Source of the DNA: Xanthomonas cassavae CFBP 4642
Lineage (GTDB): Bacteria; Pseudomonadota; Gammaproteobacteria; Xanthomonadales; Xanthomonadaceae
Direction: 5' to 3'
DNA: 64,000 nucleotides
Assembly: GCF_000454545.1 (NCBI RefSeq)
Contig: NZ_CM002139.1
Location: forward strand, 3,422,317 to 3,486,316
Below the pieces are notes generated by a model. It ran no database searches. It had not been told where the DNA came from and saw nothing but the letters and a program-made list of their open reading frames with translations. How positions within the stretch are numbered: position 1 is the first letter of the stretch; each line of letters opens with the position of its first letter. Made by a program: the position numbers and the translations under genes. Positions 17,499-27,391 of this stretch are shown piece after piece.

Positions 17499-20267
17499 AT
17501 GCTCGAGCCTGTTGCGTTGCTCGCTCCGCGCCCGTCACCGTCGCGCGACCATCCTCTTCCCGACTGGCTGCTTGCCGGCAAGCTGGAGCCACCGTTGCCG
17601 CGCCCGGGCGCGGTGCTGCGCGAGGCACTGCTCAGCACACTGGATCGGGCGCGGGCACGCCCGCTCACCCTGCTGCTGGCGCCCCCCGGCTTCGGCAAGA
17701 CCACTGTGCTGGCGCAATGGCATGCCCGTCTGCAGACAAGCCAGCACATGGCCGTGGCGTGGCTGTCGCTGGATGAGGAAGACGCCGATGCCGCGCGCTT
17801 CCTCGGCCATCTTGCCCTGGCCCTGCAGCACGCGGGCGCGGATGCCGCACTGTGCGCCAGCGTGCTGCACGGCTGCGACCAGGACCCACGCAACGCCGTC
17901 CCCCTGTTGATCCGCGCCTTGCGCAACGCACCGCGTCCGATCAGCGTGATTCTCGACGACTACGACCGGGTCGGCAGCGCATCGGTCGATGAACTGGTGC
18001 TGCGGTTGATCGAACACGGCGGCGGGCGGCTGCATCTGTTGCTGGCCACCCGCCGCATCCCGGCACTGCCGCTGGCGCGCCTGGATCTGCAAGCCCAACT
18101 CAGCCGCCTTGGCAGCGTGCAATTGGCACTGGACGCAGACGAGGCGCGCACGTTGCTGGGACCGCAGATCCCTGCACCGATGGTGGATGCCTTGCTGCGC
18201 TACACCGAGGGCTGGCCAGTGGCCTTGCACCTGGCCCGGCTCTGGCTGGAAGGCGATGCGCAACGCCAGCAGGAAGTGACGGCGCGCTTCTCCGGCCGCA
18301 GCGCGCAGATCGCCGCCTACCTGGCCGAACAGGTCGTCAACGATCTGGATGCGGACACGCGCGACCTGTTGCTGCGCACCAGCCACCTGAAACGCATCAA
18401 TGCGTCCCTTGCCGATACACTGCGCCAGCGCGAGGACAGCGGTCGCCTGCTGGCGCGCCTGGAACACTTCCATGGCCTGCTGGTGCCGCTGGACGGCGAG
18501 CGCGAATGGTTCCGCTATCACCGGCTGTTTGCCGACTTCCTGCAGCAACTGCTCGACCGCGAGCATCCCGGCCAGGCCGTGCACCTGCACCAACGCGCGG
18601 CGCGCTGGTGTGGCGAGCACCAGCATCTGGCCGACGCGGTACGGCATGCCGCACGTGGCGAGTGCGGCGACCTGGCCGCCAGCTACATCGCGCGTGCCGG
18701 CACCTGGCAACTGGTGCTGACCCACGGCACACACGAAGTCCGCGCACTGCTCCGGCATTTCGAACACCGCACCATCCGCGACACCCCGGCGCTGAATCTC
18801 ACCCAGGCGCATCTGCACGCAAGGCTCGGCGAGTTCAGCCATGCGCGTCTGCTGCTGGAACGTTTCCGCGACTTCCCGGCGGCGCTGCGTGAGCCCTTGC
18901 AGCGCGACTACACGGTGGTGGTGGCGCTGCTGCGCGACCGCCTGGATGAAATCTGCGGCAATCCACACGGCCTTAGCCAGATCGCCGCGCAGGCCGGCGC
19001 ACTGGACGAAGACGACCACCTGGGCCGCGGGATGCTGCTGTGCATCTGCGCCAACACCGCGCTTGCACAAGGCGCCTTTGCAGTTGCCGAGCGCCATGCA
19101 CTGGCCGCACGCGATGCCATGCGCCGCGGCGGCAGCGATCTCGGTGCCAGCCAGGCGCTGCTGTCGCTGGGGCAGAGTCTGTTTTACCGCGGCCAGCTCG
19201 GCGACGCCGAAGCCTGCTACCAGCAAGCCCTGCAGTGCTGCGCCCGCTCACCAAAGCTGGACCGTGTAGTGCAAGCCGCAGGTCAGTGCCTGCTTGCGCA
19301 GCTGCACTACGAGCGTGGCCACCACGACGATGCGGCCGACCTGCTGCATCCGGCGCTGGAACTGCTCGAACAACACGATGGCAGCGCCGATGTCCTGGCA
19401 GCTGCCTACGACACCGCACTGGGCCTGGAACGCGTGCGCGATCGCAGCGGACGCAGTGCCCTGGGGTTGCTCGAACACATCGAACAGATTGCCCACGAGC
19501 GCAAGCTGGCGCGGCTGTCCGAACTGGCCGCTGCGTGGCGATTGATGGTGCTGCTGGAGCACCCCGGCACGACGGCCATCGACCTGCTGATCGCCCGCAC
19601 CGGCGGCGAATCCGGCCTGGCCCACACGTTGCGCGCCGCGCACCGCTGGCGCGACCGCGCCGCAATGGGCTTTGCGCTGGCGCGCTGGCATCGGCTGGCC
19701 GGGCGCAGCAGTGCGGCGCTGAGCATTCTTGGCCAGATCGAGCAAGCCTGCCTGAGCAACGACAATGCCTGCCACCTCGCGCGCACCCGTGCGCGCATCG
19801 CACTGGTGCTGCAGCAGCGCGGCGAACTGCTCGAGGCACTGCCGCCGCTGTACAGCGCACTGGATCACGTAGCGCTGACCCAAAGCTGGCAGGCCATCGT
19901 CGAGCTGGGTCTGCCAGCCAAGGCGATGCTGCGGTCGCTGCGCCAGCACGACCCGCACACCGTTGGCGGCACCACGCGTGCATTGACCATCCAGGCCTTG
20001 CTCGAACGGCTCAGCGGCGACGAAGACCCGGCCAGCGACATGTTCAGCGAGCGCGAACTGGAAGTGCTGGCGCAGCTGGCACGCGGCTATTCCAACAAGC
20101 AGATCGCCCGCCACCTGCACCTGTCGGAGAACACCGTCAAGTTCCACCTCAAGAACCTGTATCGCAAGCTCAATGCACGCAGCCGCGAGGGTGCGCTGGC
20201 ACAGGCTCAGCAACGGGGCGTGTTGCACGGCCAGGATCCCCAGCAAGCAGAAGATGCGCCCCGCTGA
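17499..20267 (+). CDS. LuxR-type ATP-dependent regulator of the MalT/LAL family
   Basis: A 922-residue protein with three parts. An N-terminal STAND/AAA-like ATPase carries the Walker A APPGFGKTT (residues 61-69) and a Walker B-like ISVILDDYD. A long middle section is built of TPR-like helical repeats. The C-terminal LuxR helix-turn-helix is SERELEVLAQLARGYSNKQI followed by HLHLSENTVKFHLKNLYRKL. By family it binds an inducer and ATP, multimerises and activates promoters. No target genes adjoin; the azurin gene is convergent. A perfect palindrome in its upstream region may reflect regulation of its own gene. Confidence 0.92.
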   Translation: MLEPVALLAPRPSPSRDHPLPDWLLAGKLEPPLPRPGAVLREALLSTLDRARARPLTLLLAPPGFGKTTVLAQWHARLQTSQHMAVAWLSLDEEDADAARFLGHLALALQHAGADAALCASVLHGCDQDPRNAVPLLIRALRNAPRPISVILDDYDRVGSASVDELVLRLIEHGGGRLHLLLATRRIPALPLARLDLQAQLSRLGSVQLALDADEARTLLGPQIPAPMVDALLRYTEGWPVALHLARLWLEGDAQRQQEVTARFSGRSAQIAAYLAEQVVNDLDADTRDLLLRTSHLKRINASLADTLRQREDSGRLLARLEHFHGLLVPLDGEREWFRYHRLFADFLQQLLDREHPGQAVHLHQRAARWCGEHQHLADAVRHAARGECGDLAASYIARAGTWQLVLTHGTHEVRALLRHFEHRTIRDTPALNLTQAHLHARLGEFSHARLLLERFRDFPAALREPLQRDYTVVVALLRDRLDEICGNPHGLSQIAAQAGALDEDDHLGRGMLLCICANTALAQGAFAVAERHALAARDAMRRGGSDLGASQALLSLGQSLFYRGQLGDAEACYQQALQCCARSPKLDRVVQAAGQCLLAQLHYERGHHDDAADLLHPALELLEQHDGSADVLAAAYDTALGLERVRDRSGRSALGLLEHIEQIAHERKLARLSELAAAWRLMVLLEHPGTTAIDLLIARTGGESGLAHTLRAAHRWRDRAAMGFALARWHRLAGRSSAALSILGQIEQACLSNDNACHLARTRARIALVLQQRGELLEALPPLYSALDHVALTQSWQAIVELGLPAKAMLRSLRQHDPHTVGGTTRALTIQALLERLSGDEDPASDMFSERELEVLAQLARGYSNKQIARHLHLSENTVKFHLKNLYRKLNARSREGALAQAQQRGVLHGQDPQQAEDAPR

Positions 20268-20401
20268 GTGGTGGAGCTTGCCCGACCTGCGTCTTCACGG
20301 ACGGCGGCGCCTGCGCTCGCAGCGCGTGAGTGCTGCAAGCAACGCTCAAGTCAATGCACCGGCAATCCACACGCCACAGATGCACGCCGCCCGCGACAAC
20401 A

Positions 20402-20851
20402 TCAGCCGAAGCTCAGCGTGCCCTTCATCATCGCCCAGTGTCCGGGGAACGAGCAGAAGAACGTATACGCGCCGCCCTTGGTCAACTTGCTGGTGGCAAA
20501 GCTGACCGTGGCGCTCTCGCCGCCGCCGATGACCTTGGTATGCGCGATCACGCGCGCATCGGCCTTGGGCAGATAGCTGTCGGCAAGGGTAGACCGCACG
20601 CCGGCATTGGCGATCGGCTGGAAATCGGCGGTCTTGGTCAGCACCCAGTTATGCCCCATCACGGTGGGGGCCATCTTGCCGGAATGCTTGAGCGTCACCT
20701 CCACCTGCGTGCAGTCCGGCGCGATGGTGATGGCGCTCTGGTCGAATTTCATCTGGTCGTTGCCGGTGATGGTCACCGCACAGGTCTTTGCCCAGGCCGA
20801 AGGCGCCAGCCCCAGCAAGCCCAGTACCGCGATCGTCGAAAACAGTTTCAA
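20402..20851 (-). CDS. azu: Azurin (periplasmic blue copper protein)
   Basis: The start is a TTG at 20849-20851 with AGGAG at 20859-20863; the longer ATG frame upstream is unlikely. From this TTG the product begins MKLFSTIAVLGLLGLAPSAWA, a clean Sec signal peptide, followed by a 128-residue azurin. Copper ligands are visible: His in MGHNWVL, Cys/His/Met in FFCSFPGHWAMMKGTL. It carries single electrons in the periplasm, for example to cytochrome oxidases or peroxidases. Adjacent genes do not point to a partner. Confidence 0.94.
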   Translation of the reverse strand: MKLFSTIAVLGLLGLAPSAWAKTCAVTITGNDQMKFDQSAITIAPDCTQVEVTLKHSGKMAPTVMGHNWVLTKTADFQPIANAGVRSTLADSYLPKADARVIAHTKVIGGGESATVSFATSKLTKGGAYTFFCSFPGHWAMMKGTLSFG

Positions 20852-21054
20852 GGCATGACTCCTGCAATAAGAAATACACCACGCGCCCAAGGCAACCATC
20901 GCTGCGCGCACAGCGTCGGCGCTTCCAGGGTAATGCCTTGTCGAGGTCAACAGAACATCCACAGGCCGCTATCGCAGTGCGCAGGCGATGACCGGTGCCA
21001 CGTAGCACCGCCACACCTCGCCATGACCCTGCAGGCCTGGCTCAACCGTCTGCA

Positions 21055-22196
21055 TCAGGCATGACGGAAGAATGCGTCCATGTGCGCGTCCGTGGCCGAC
21101 GCCCCCTGCGGCGCCTGGAACGTGCCGCGCTTGCCGGCCATCATCTGCACGAAGGCCTGCTTGAAGCGCGCCATCTCCTCGGGTGCGCCCACAGTGATGC
21201 GCGACCAGGTTGGCCACACCGGCCAGCTGCGTCCGATGAACGCGCCGAAGCTGGCCATGGCGTCCTTGAAGCCGTCCGCCGGTTGCTTCACATCGACCAT
21301 GAAGCGATTGCTCTGCGATAGCGATGCAGGCGTAGCCCTGCGCGCGCAGCAACCCGATCACATCCTCGCGTGGAGCGGCGGTGCGGGCGCGCCATTGCGG
21401 CACCAGTGCAGTGTCGCGCAGGCTGGCCAGCCCGGCTGCGGCCGCCGTTACCGGCAGGCTGTTGACGCTGTAGAACATCAGCTTGGCCAACAACTCCGGC
21501 CGTGCCGCGACGTAACCCAGGCGGATGCCGGCCATGCCGTAGAGCTTGGAGGAGGTGCGCAGCACCACCACGTCTTCGCCCCGCCGCCACCATGTCCACC
21601 CTGCTGCGGGTGTTCTGCGCGAAGTGGATATAGGCCTCGTCCACCATCAGCACGCTGCCCTTGGGCTTGTGCGCCAGTGCGTAGTCCAGGTCCTTGCGCG
21701 CGGTCGCCGAACCGGTGGGGTTGTTGGGATTGCAGATGTAGATCACGCCGGCATGCGCATCGGCACTGCACATGGCTTGCACGTCATGCGAGAAATCCTT
21801 GCGCAGCGGCACCTTGATCAGCTTGGCGCCATTGCGCGTGGCTGCGCGCCATCCCGACTCGTAGATGGGATCGGCAGTCGCCAACGAGGCGCCAGGCGAG
21901 GCAAACGCCAGCATCGTGTAATCCAGCGGCTCGGTGGAGCCGGCATGAGCCATCAGGTGATCCAACGGCAACCTGAGTTCGGCTGCCGGCGTGGTCATCG
22001 GCTCCAGTTGCACGTCACGCAGATAGCGCCCACCTTGCGGAGCGATCTGGGTGATCGCCCTGATCGTCGCCGGGCATGGCCGGTCCGGATGTTCGTTGCA
22101 GCCGACCATCACCGGCGACAACGCGCCGGCAGTTGGTGGCGCGATGGCGGCGGTGAGAACGGCGGCCAGTGCCGCCGCCAGCTGATCGGTATTCAA
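21055..22196 (-). pseudogene. HisC-like PLP aminotransferase broken by two frameshifts
   Basis: Translated in three successive frames, the region gives one continuous class-I/II aminotransferase. The first frame runs from a TTG start (MNTDQ) through ICNPNNPTGSATARKDLDYA and VLMVDEAYIHF. After a shift near 21.58 kb it continues with VVVLRTSSKLYGMAGIRLGY, which holds the PLP lysine. After a second shift near 21.31 kb it ends with MVDVKQPADGFKDAM and ITVGAPEEMARF. It resembles histidinol-phosphate aminotransferase. Each break is explained by one extra base. Either the gene is decayed or the assembly has errors; a functional histidine gene would be expected elsewhere. Confidence 0.85.
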
Positions 22197-22595
22197 GCGC
22201 TTAGGCAGGCAATCGCCCCCTGGAGTGTGGAGTGTGGCGCGTGATGAGTGACCGGACCCGCTCCCCAAGACCGGCTGGCACCGCGGATGCGGCACGGATC
22301 GACCATACCCAGCACGGTTCCGCAGCAGAGGCGGTGCGGAGGGTAGGCTCTGCGCAGGTGGATAGGCTGCTACCGAATCGAACCATATGAATGCGCAGCA
22401 TCCGTGCGCTCGGCGCCTATGTGTTTCCGTGGCAAGGCATTGGCGACACAGGCATTGGCACTGCGCCGCATGGCCGCGAACCGCTCGTACACAACGCGCC
22501 GACCCGCGTGCGGCGCTTTGGGCATGGCAGCTCTCGCACGCTTGCCATGCAAGGGCGAATCGACAACGCTGCAGCGCTACGTCCTGGGCCTGCGC
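22197..22595. other. Intergenic, no gene seen
   Basis: An upstream in-frame extension of the HAD gene reaches 22404 but has no domain or ribosome site. The rest is promoter space between divergent genes. Confidence 0.5.
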
Positions 22596-23213
22596 ATGCC
22601 GACCGCACCGATTTCCCTGCTACTGCTCGACTTCGATGGCGTGCTCGCGCGCTATTGGCGGCCACGCCGCCTGGCCGCCCTGGCAACGGCCGCTGCCTGC
22701 ACCCCGCAGCGCGTCCAGCAGGTGCTGTTCGAACAGGGACTGGAGCGCGCCTACGATGCCGGCGCGATCGACACGCCGGCGTACCTGAGCCAGCTCAGCG
22801 ACGGTCTGGGGCACCCGATCGATCAGGCCACCTGGATCGCTGCGCGCGTGGCCGCGTGCCGTGCAGACCCTGCGGTGGTGGCGCAGGTGCTGGCGGTATC
22901 AGCGACAACCGCGGTGGCCGTGCTGACCAATAACGGCCCATTGATGGCCGAGGCGATTGCGCAGATCGTGCCGTCGCTGTTTCCGCTCGTGCAAGGGCGC
23001 GTGTTGTGCAGCGGCGCACTCGGCGGGCGCAAGCCGGACGTGCAGGTGTATCAGCGTGCGCTCGACGCCCTCGGGGCACACGCGTCTGGCACCCTGTTCG
23101 TCGATGACCTGTTCGTCAACGTCAGCGGCGCCCGCGCCGCAGGATTGCATGCCGATACCGTGCGCGATGCGCGCGCATTGCGGCGGGTGTTGAAGCGGTA
23201 TGGCTTGGGGTGA
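22596..23213 (+). CDS. HAD-family hydrolase (phosphatase-like)
   Basis: A 205-residue protein from ATG 22596; the upstream extension is discarded because MPTAPISLLLLDFDGVL is a normal HAD N-terminus. Motif I is DFDGVL (nucleophile Asp), motif II VAVLTNNG, motif III the Lys in GALGGRKPDV, motif IV FVDDLFVNV. A helical cap lies between motifs I and II, as in subfamily IA. Substrate is unknown; small sugar or nucleotide phosphates are typical. Confidence 0.88.
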   Translation: MPTAPISLLLLDFDGVLARYWRPRRLAALATAAACTPQRVQQVLFEQGLERAYDAGAIDTPAYLSQLSDGLGHPIDQATWIAARVAACRADPAVVAQVLAVSATTAVAVLTNNGPLMAEAIAQIVPSLFPLVQGRVLCSGALGGRKPDVQVYQRALDALGAHASGTLFVDDLFVNVSGARAAGLHADTVRDARALRRVLKRYGLG

Positions 23214-23298
23214 GGGTACGGGATTGCGACGCACGCGCCTTCCATACCCTCACCAATCAGCGCCCTACCCGCCGCCACGCAACAGACCAAGCGACCAC

Positions 23299-24525
23299 TC
23301 ACCGCTGCGCGACGTACTCGGCAATCGCCAGCCGCAGGCGCGCCAGCCCATCGGCCAGCTCGGCATCGGTCAGATTCAGCGCCGGCACGAAACGCAATAC
23401 ATCCGGCCCCGCCTGCAGCGCCAGCAGCCCGTGCTTGGCCGCCAGGTCGAGGATCGCGCCCGCCTGGCCGGCATGCGCCTGCGCCAGCACCGCGCCGAGC
23501 ATCAGGCCGCGCCCGCGGATCTGCGCAAACAGGCCGAACTCGGCATTCAATGCCTCCAGCCCCGCGCGCAACGCAGCCGATTGACGTTCCACATTGGCCG
23601 CAATCTCCGGCGAGGCCAGCTTGCGCAACGCCACCCGTGCCACCGCCGCAGCCAGCGGATTGCCGCCGAAGGTGGTGCCGTGCGCGCCGAACTGCATGGT
23701 CTGCGCCACCTTGGGGCCGGCCAGCATCGCACCGATCGGGAAACCGCCGCCCAATGCCTTGGCCAGGGTCACGATGTCCGGCGTCACCTGCTCCTGCCAA
23801 TGCGCGAACAAGGTACCGGTGCGGCCCATACCGCACTGGATCTCGTCCAGCACCAACAAGGCCTCATGCTGGTCGCACAGCGCGCGTGCGCGGGCCAGGA
23901 AGCCTGGCGCTGCCGGCATCACCCCGCCCTCGCCCTGGATCGGCTCCACCATCACCGCCGCCACATCGCCAGCGGCCATCGCCGCGTCCAGCGCCGCCAC
24001 ATCGTTGAAATCCACATAGCGAAATCCGCCCGGCAGCGGCTCGTAGCCTTCCTGGTACTTCGGCTGCGCGGTGGCGGTGACCGACGCCAGCGTGCGGCCA
24101 TGGAAACTGCCGCGGAAGGTGACGATCACGCGCCGCTCGGCCGGGCGGCCCTGATCGCTGGCCCACTTGCGCACCAGCTTGATCGCCGCCTCATTGGCCT
24201 CGGTACCCGAATTGCACAGGAACACCTTCTCGGCGAAGCGCGAGGCGCCCACCAGTTCTTCGGCCAGCTTCAATGGCGGCGCGCTGTAGAAGATGTTGCT
24301 GGTGTGCCACAGCTTGCCGGCCTGCTCGGTGAGCGCGGCCACCAGGTCCGGATCGTTATGGCCCAGCCCGCTGACCGCGATGCCCGAGGACAGGTCCAGA
24401 TACTCGCGCCCGGCATCGTCCCACACGCGACTGCCCTGCCCACGCTCCAGCACCACCTGGCGCGGGCGATAGACCGGCAGGTAGTAGTGCGCAAGGGACA
24501 GGGGCGAATCGGCAGCGGTGCTCAT
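23299..24525 (-). CDS. argD: Acetylornithine aminotransferase
   Basis: A 408-residue class-III PLP enzyme starting at MSTAADS. Landmarks are FLCNSGTEANEAAIKLVRKW, VTFRGSFHGRTLA, MVEPIQGEGGV, LVLDEIQCGMGRTG and the PLP lysine in TLAKALGGGFPIGAMLAG. It transfers the amino group in arginine synthesis and may also serve succinyl-diaminopimelate or succinylornithine. The remaining arg genes are not in this window. Confidence 0.94.
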   Translation of the reverse strand: MSTAADSPLSLAHYYLPVYRPRQVVLERGQGSRVWDDAGREYLDLSSGIAVSGLGHNDPDLVAALTEQAGKLWHTSNIFYSAPPLKLAEELVGASRFAEKVFLCNSGTEANEAAIKLVRKWASDQGRPAERRVIVTFRGSFHGRTLASVTATAQPKYQEGYEPLPGGFRYVDFNDVAALDAAMAAGDVAAVMVEPIQGEGGVMPAAPGFLARARALCDQHEALLVLDEIQCGMGRTGTLFAHWQEQVTPDIVTLAKALGGGFPIGAMLAGPKVAQTMQFGAHGTTFGGNPLAAAVARVALRKLASPEIAANVERQSAALRAGLEALNAEFGLFAQIRGRGLMLGAVLAQAHAGQAGAILDLAAKHGLLALQAGPDVLRFVPALNLTDAELADGLARLRLAIAEYVAQR

Positions 24526-24560
24526 GATGATCGGTCGCAGAAGCGGAAAGGGAACGGGCA

Positions 24561-24600
24561 TTCTCGCGCATTCGCGCGCATTCGCGCGCATTCGCGCGCC
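24561..24600. repeat. 10-bp tandem repeat, four units
   Basis: Units at 24561, 24571, 24581 and 24591 read TTCTCGCGCA, TTCGCGCGCA twice, and TTCGCGCGCC. The array fills much of the 92-bp gap between divergent argD and the ion channel gene. Its period equals about one helical turn. Confidence 0.9.
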
Positions 24601-24617
24601 TGCGGCACAATGCACGC

Positions 24618-25489
24618 ATGCGCCCTCTTTCCGATCCCCAGCTCACGCCCGCCACCGACCACGGCTGGCGCCGGCACTGGTTCGACATCATCTACCGGCA
24701 CGACACGCGCCCCTCGCGCAACTTCGACCTGATGCTGGTGGCGGCCATCCTGGCCAGCGTGGGGGTGATCATGATCGACAGCGTGCCGCGCATCCATGCG
24801 CGCTCGGCACACTGGCTGGTGCCGCTGGAATGGGCCTTCACGATCCTGTTCACACTGGAATACGCCTTGCGCCTGGCGGTGGTGCGGCGGCCATCGCATT
24901 ACGCGCTCAGCAGTTGGGGCGTGATCGACCTGCTGTCGATCCTGCCCAGCTACCTGTCGTTCTTCGTGCCCGGTGCGCAGACCCTGTGGTGGTGCGGGTG
25001 CTGCGCATCCTGCGCCTGTTCCGCATCCTCAAGCTCACCCGCTACATCCAGGAAAGCGGGCAACTGGTGGACGCGCTGTGGCGCAGCCGGCGCAAGGTGC
25101 TGGTGTTCCTGTTCAGCGTGCTCACCATCACCGTGATCGCCGGTGCCACGATGTATGTGATCGAAGGCCCGCAACACGGCTTCACCAGCATTCCCACCAG
25201 CATGTACTGGGCCATCGTCACCATGGCCACGGTGGGTTTCGGCGATCTGGTGCCGCAGACCACGCTGGGCCGCTTCGTCACCTCGGCGCTGATCCTGATC
25301 GGCTACAGCATCATCGCCGTGCCCACCGGCATCTATACAGCCGAACTGGCCACCACGCTGCGCGAAGGTGGCCATACCGGCAAGCGCGATGCTCGCAACT
25401 GCGCCCGCTGCGGACTGGAAGGCCACGCGCCGGATGCGCGCTACTGCCGGCAGTGCGCCGAGCCGCTGCCGGCGCTCGGCAACGGCTGA
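24618..25489 (+). pseudogene. Voltage-gated potassium channel (ion transporter), frameshifted
   Basis: The first frame (from ATG 24618) gives S1-S3 of a six-helix channel up to SFFVPGAQTL. Near 24.985 kb the coding jumps by one base to the frame giving the S4 voltage sensor VVVRVLRILRLFRILKLTRY, S5, the pore with selectivity filter TVGFGD, S6, and a C-terminal double CxxC tail (CARCGLEGHAPDARYCRQC). One missing G in a TGGTGGTG run explains the break. The total of 872 bases plus one gives 291 codons, the length of an intact member. It may be decayed, phase-variable or a sequencing error. Confidence 0.85.
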
Positions 25490-25629
25490 CGCAAGGCTGC
25501 GCAGCCCAATGCATGGCGCACCGCCGCCAGGCGCAACCGCCGCGACACTCGCCACGTGCATGGCAGTACTACAACGCCCTGCACGCAACGATGCCCCACC
25601 CGACCGCGGCGTGCGCGCACGCGCCGCAC

Positions 25630-26445
<816 letters not shown>

Positions 26446-26457
26446 GGGATTAGGGAG

Positions 26458-26552
26458 TCGGGATTGGAGATTCGTAAGAGCTTATTCTTTCATTGCTCCC
26501 ACCGACCAACCCACCGCTCAAGCCATACGCTCTTGCGAATCCCCAATCCCGA
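26458..26552. repeat. 24-bp inverted repeat element (REP/MITE-like)
   Basis: Arm 26458-26481 and arm 26529-26552 are reverse complements with 22 of 24 matches and a 47-bp spacer. The right arm begins GCTCTTGCGAATCCCCAATC. The same GCTCTTGCGA head precedes the GATTCCC array at 8436-8445, so the two loci carry one repeat family. It sits between two same-strand genes. Confidence 0.8.
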
Positions 26553-26569
26553 ATACCCAATCCCCGCCT

Positions 26570-27229
26570 TCAGGGCTTCGGGCCCTGCCCCTCGTTGTCT
26601 TCCCAATGCAGCACGCGGCGGGTCACGAAGCGGTAGACCGGCTTGCCGGTGGCGAACCACAGCTCGCGCACCCAGGAGCGGCGCGTGAGTACGCGGCGTT
26701 CCACCGGGGTGATGGCGGCCGGGCAATACATGCGCTTGTGCTTGAGCAGGTGGCGCAGGTCTTCACGTGCAAGCAGACGCATCCAGCGCGCGCGTGGGTG
26801 GCCGCGCACCGCCAGCTGGAAATCGATCACCGCCGGGCTGCCATCGTCCTGCACCAGCCAGTTGGCTTCCTTGGCCAGATCGTTGTGCGCCACGCCGCGC
26901 CGATGCAGCTGTTGCAACAGCCGGCGCGCCTGCCGGAAATACGCCAGGTCCCCGCGCGGCGGGCGCTGGTACATCGCATCGCCGGCCAGGTAGCTGCGGT
27001 CCAGATGACGCCCGTCCCAATGCAGCAGGCGCGGCGTCCGCGGCAGGCCGTCCAGCTGGCGCAGTGCCAACGCTTCGCGCCGCGCCAGCCACCACGCCAC
27101 GCCGCGCAGCAGCCACGGTGCCACGCTCAGGTCGCGCCGCACGAACACGCGGCCCGCGTCGCGGATCAGCAGGATGCGCCCGAAGGTATCGGACTTCAGC
27201 GGCAGGTTGCCGGCGGGATCGTCGCTCAT
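26570..27229 (-). CDS. RIO/LPS-kinase-like phosphotransferase
   Basis: A 219-residue protein from MSDDP. A kinase-like core is seen in the catalytic-loop motif RRGVAHNDLAKEANWL (HxDLxxxN type) and the metal-binding VIDFQLAV that follows. The N-lobe is short, with ILLIRDAGRVFVRRDLS. Such proteins resemble the RIO and Kdo/heptose kinase groups and may phosphorylate LPS core or a small protein. The substrate is unknown. The basic C-terminus (RRVLTRRSW) may contact membrane phosphates. Confidence 0.75.
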   Translation of the reverse strand: MSDDPAGNLPLKSDTFGRILLIRDAGRVFVRRDLSVAPWLLRGVAWWLARREALALRQLDGLPRTPRLLHWDGRHLDRSYLAGDAMYQRPPRGDLAYFRQARRLLQQLHRRGVAHNDLAKEANWLVQDDGSPAVIDFQLAVRGHPRARWMRLLAREDLRHLLKHKRMYCPAAITPVERRVLTRRSWVRELWFATGKPVYRFVTRRVLHWEDNEGQGPKP

Positions 27230-27379
27230 CGCCCATTGTAGACGGGCGGTCAGCATCGCCACATCGCCAATGCGAGCGCCGCTGTGCCAATGGCATGCAA
27301 CGCCGGGGCGGATGCAACCTGAAGTGAAGCAAACCGTCCGATGTGAGCATGGCGCAAGTCAGTCGTCGCCATGCCCGCC

Positions 27380-27385
27380 TATAAT
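27380..27385 (+). promoter_or_regulatory. -10 box set for a leaderless mRNA
   Basis: A perfect TATAAT ends 6 bases before the ATG at 27392, so transcription would begin at or next to the start codon. A good -35 box is not visible, and there is no Shine-Dalgarno sequence. Confidence 0.55.
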
Positions 27386-27391
27386 TCGGGA

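Noticed and set aside
20851..20962. ATG-started longer azurin
   Set aside because: It would put the signal peptide in the middle of the protein; the TTG with AGGAG gives a clean N-terminus.
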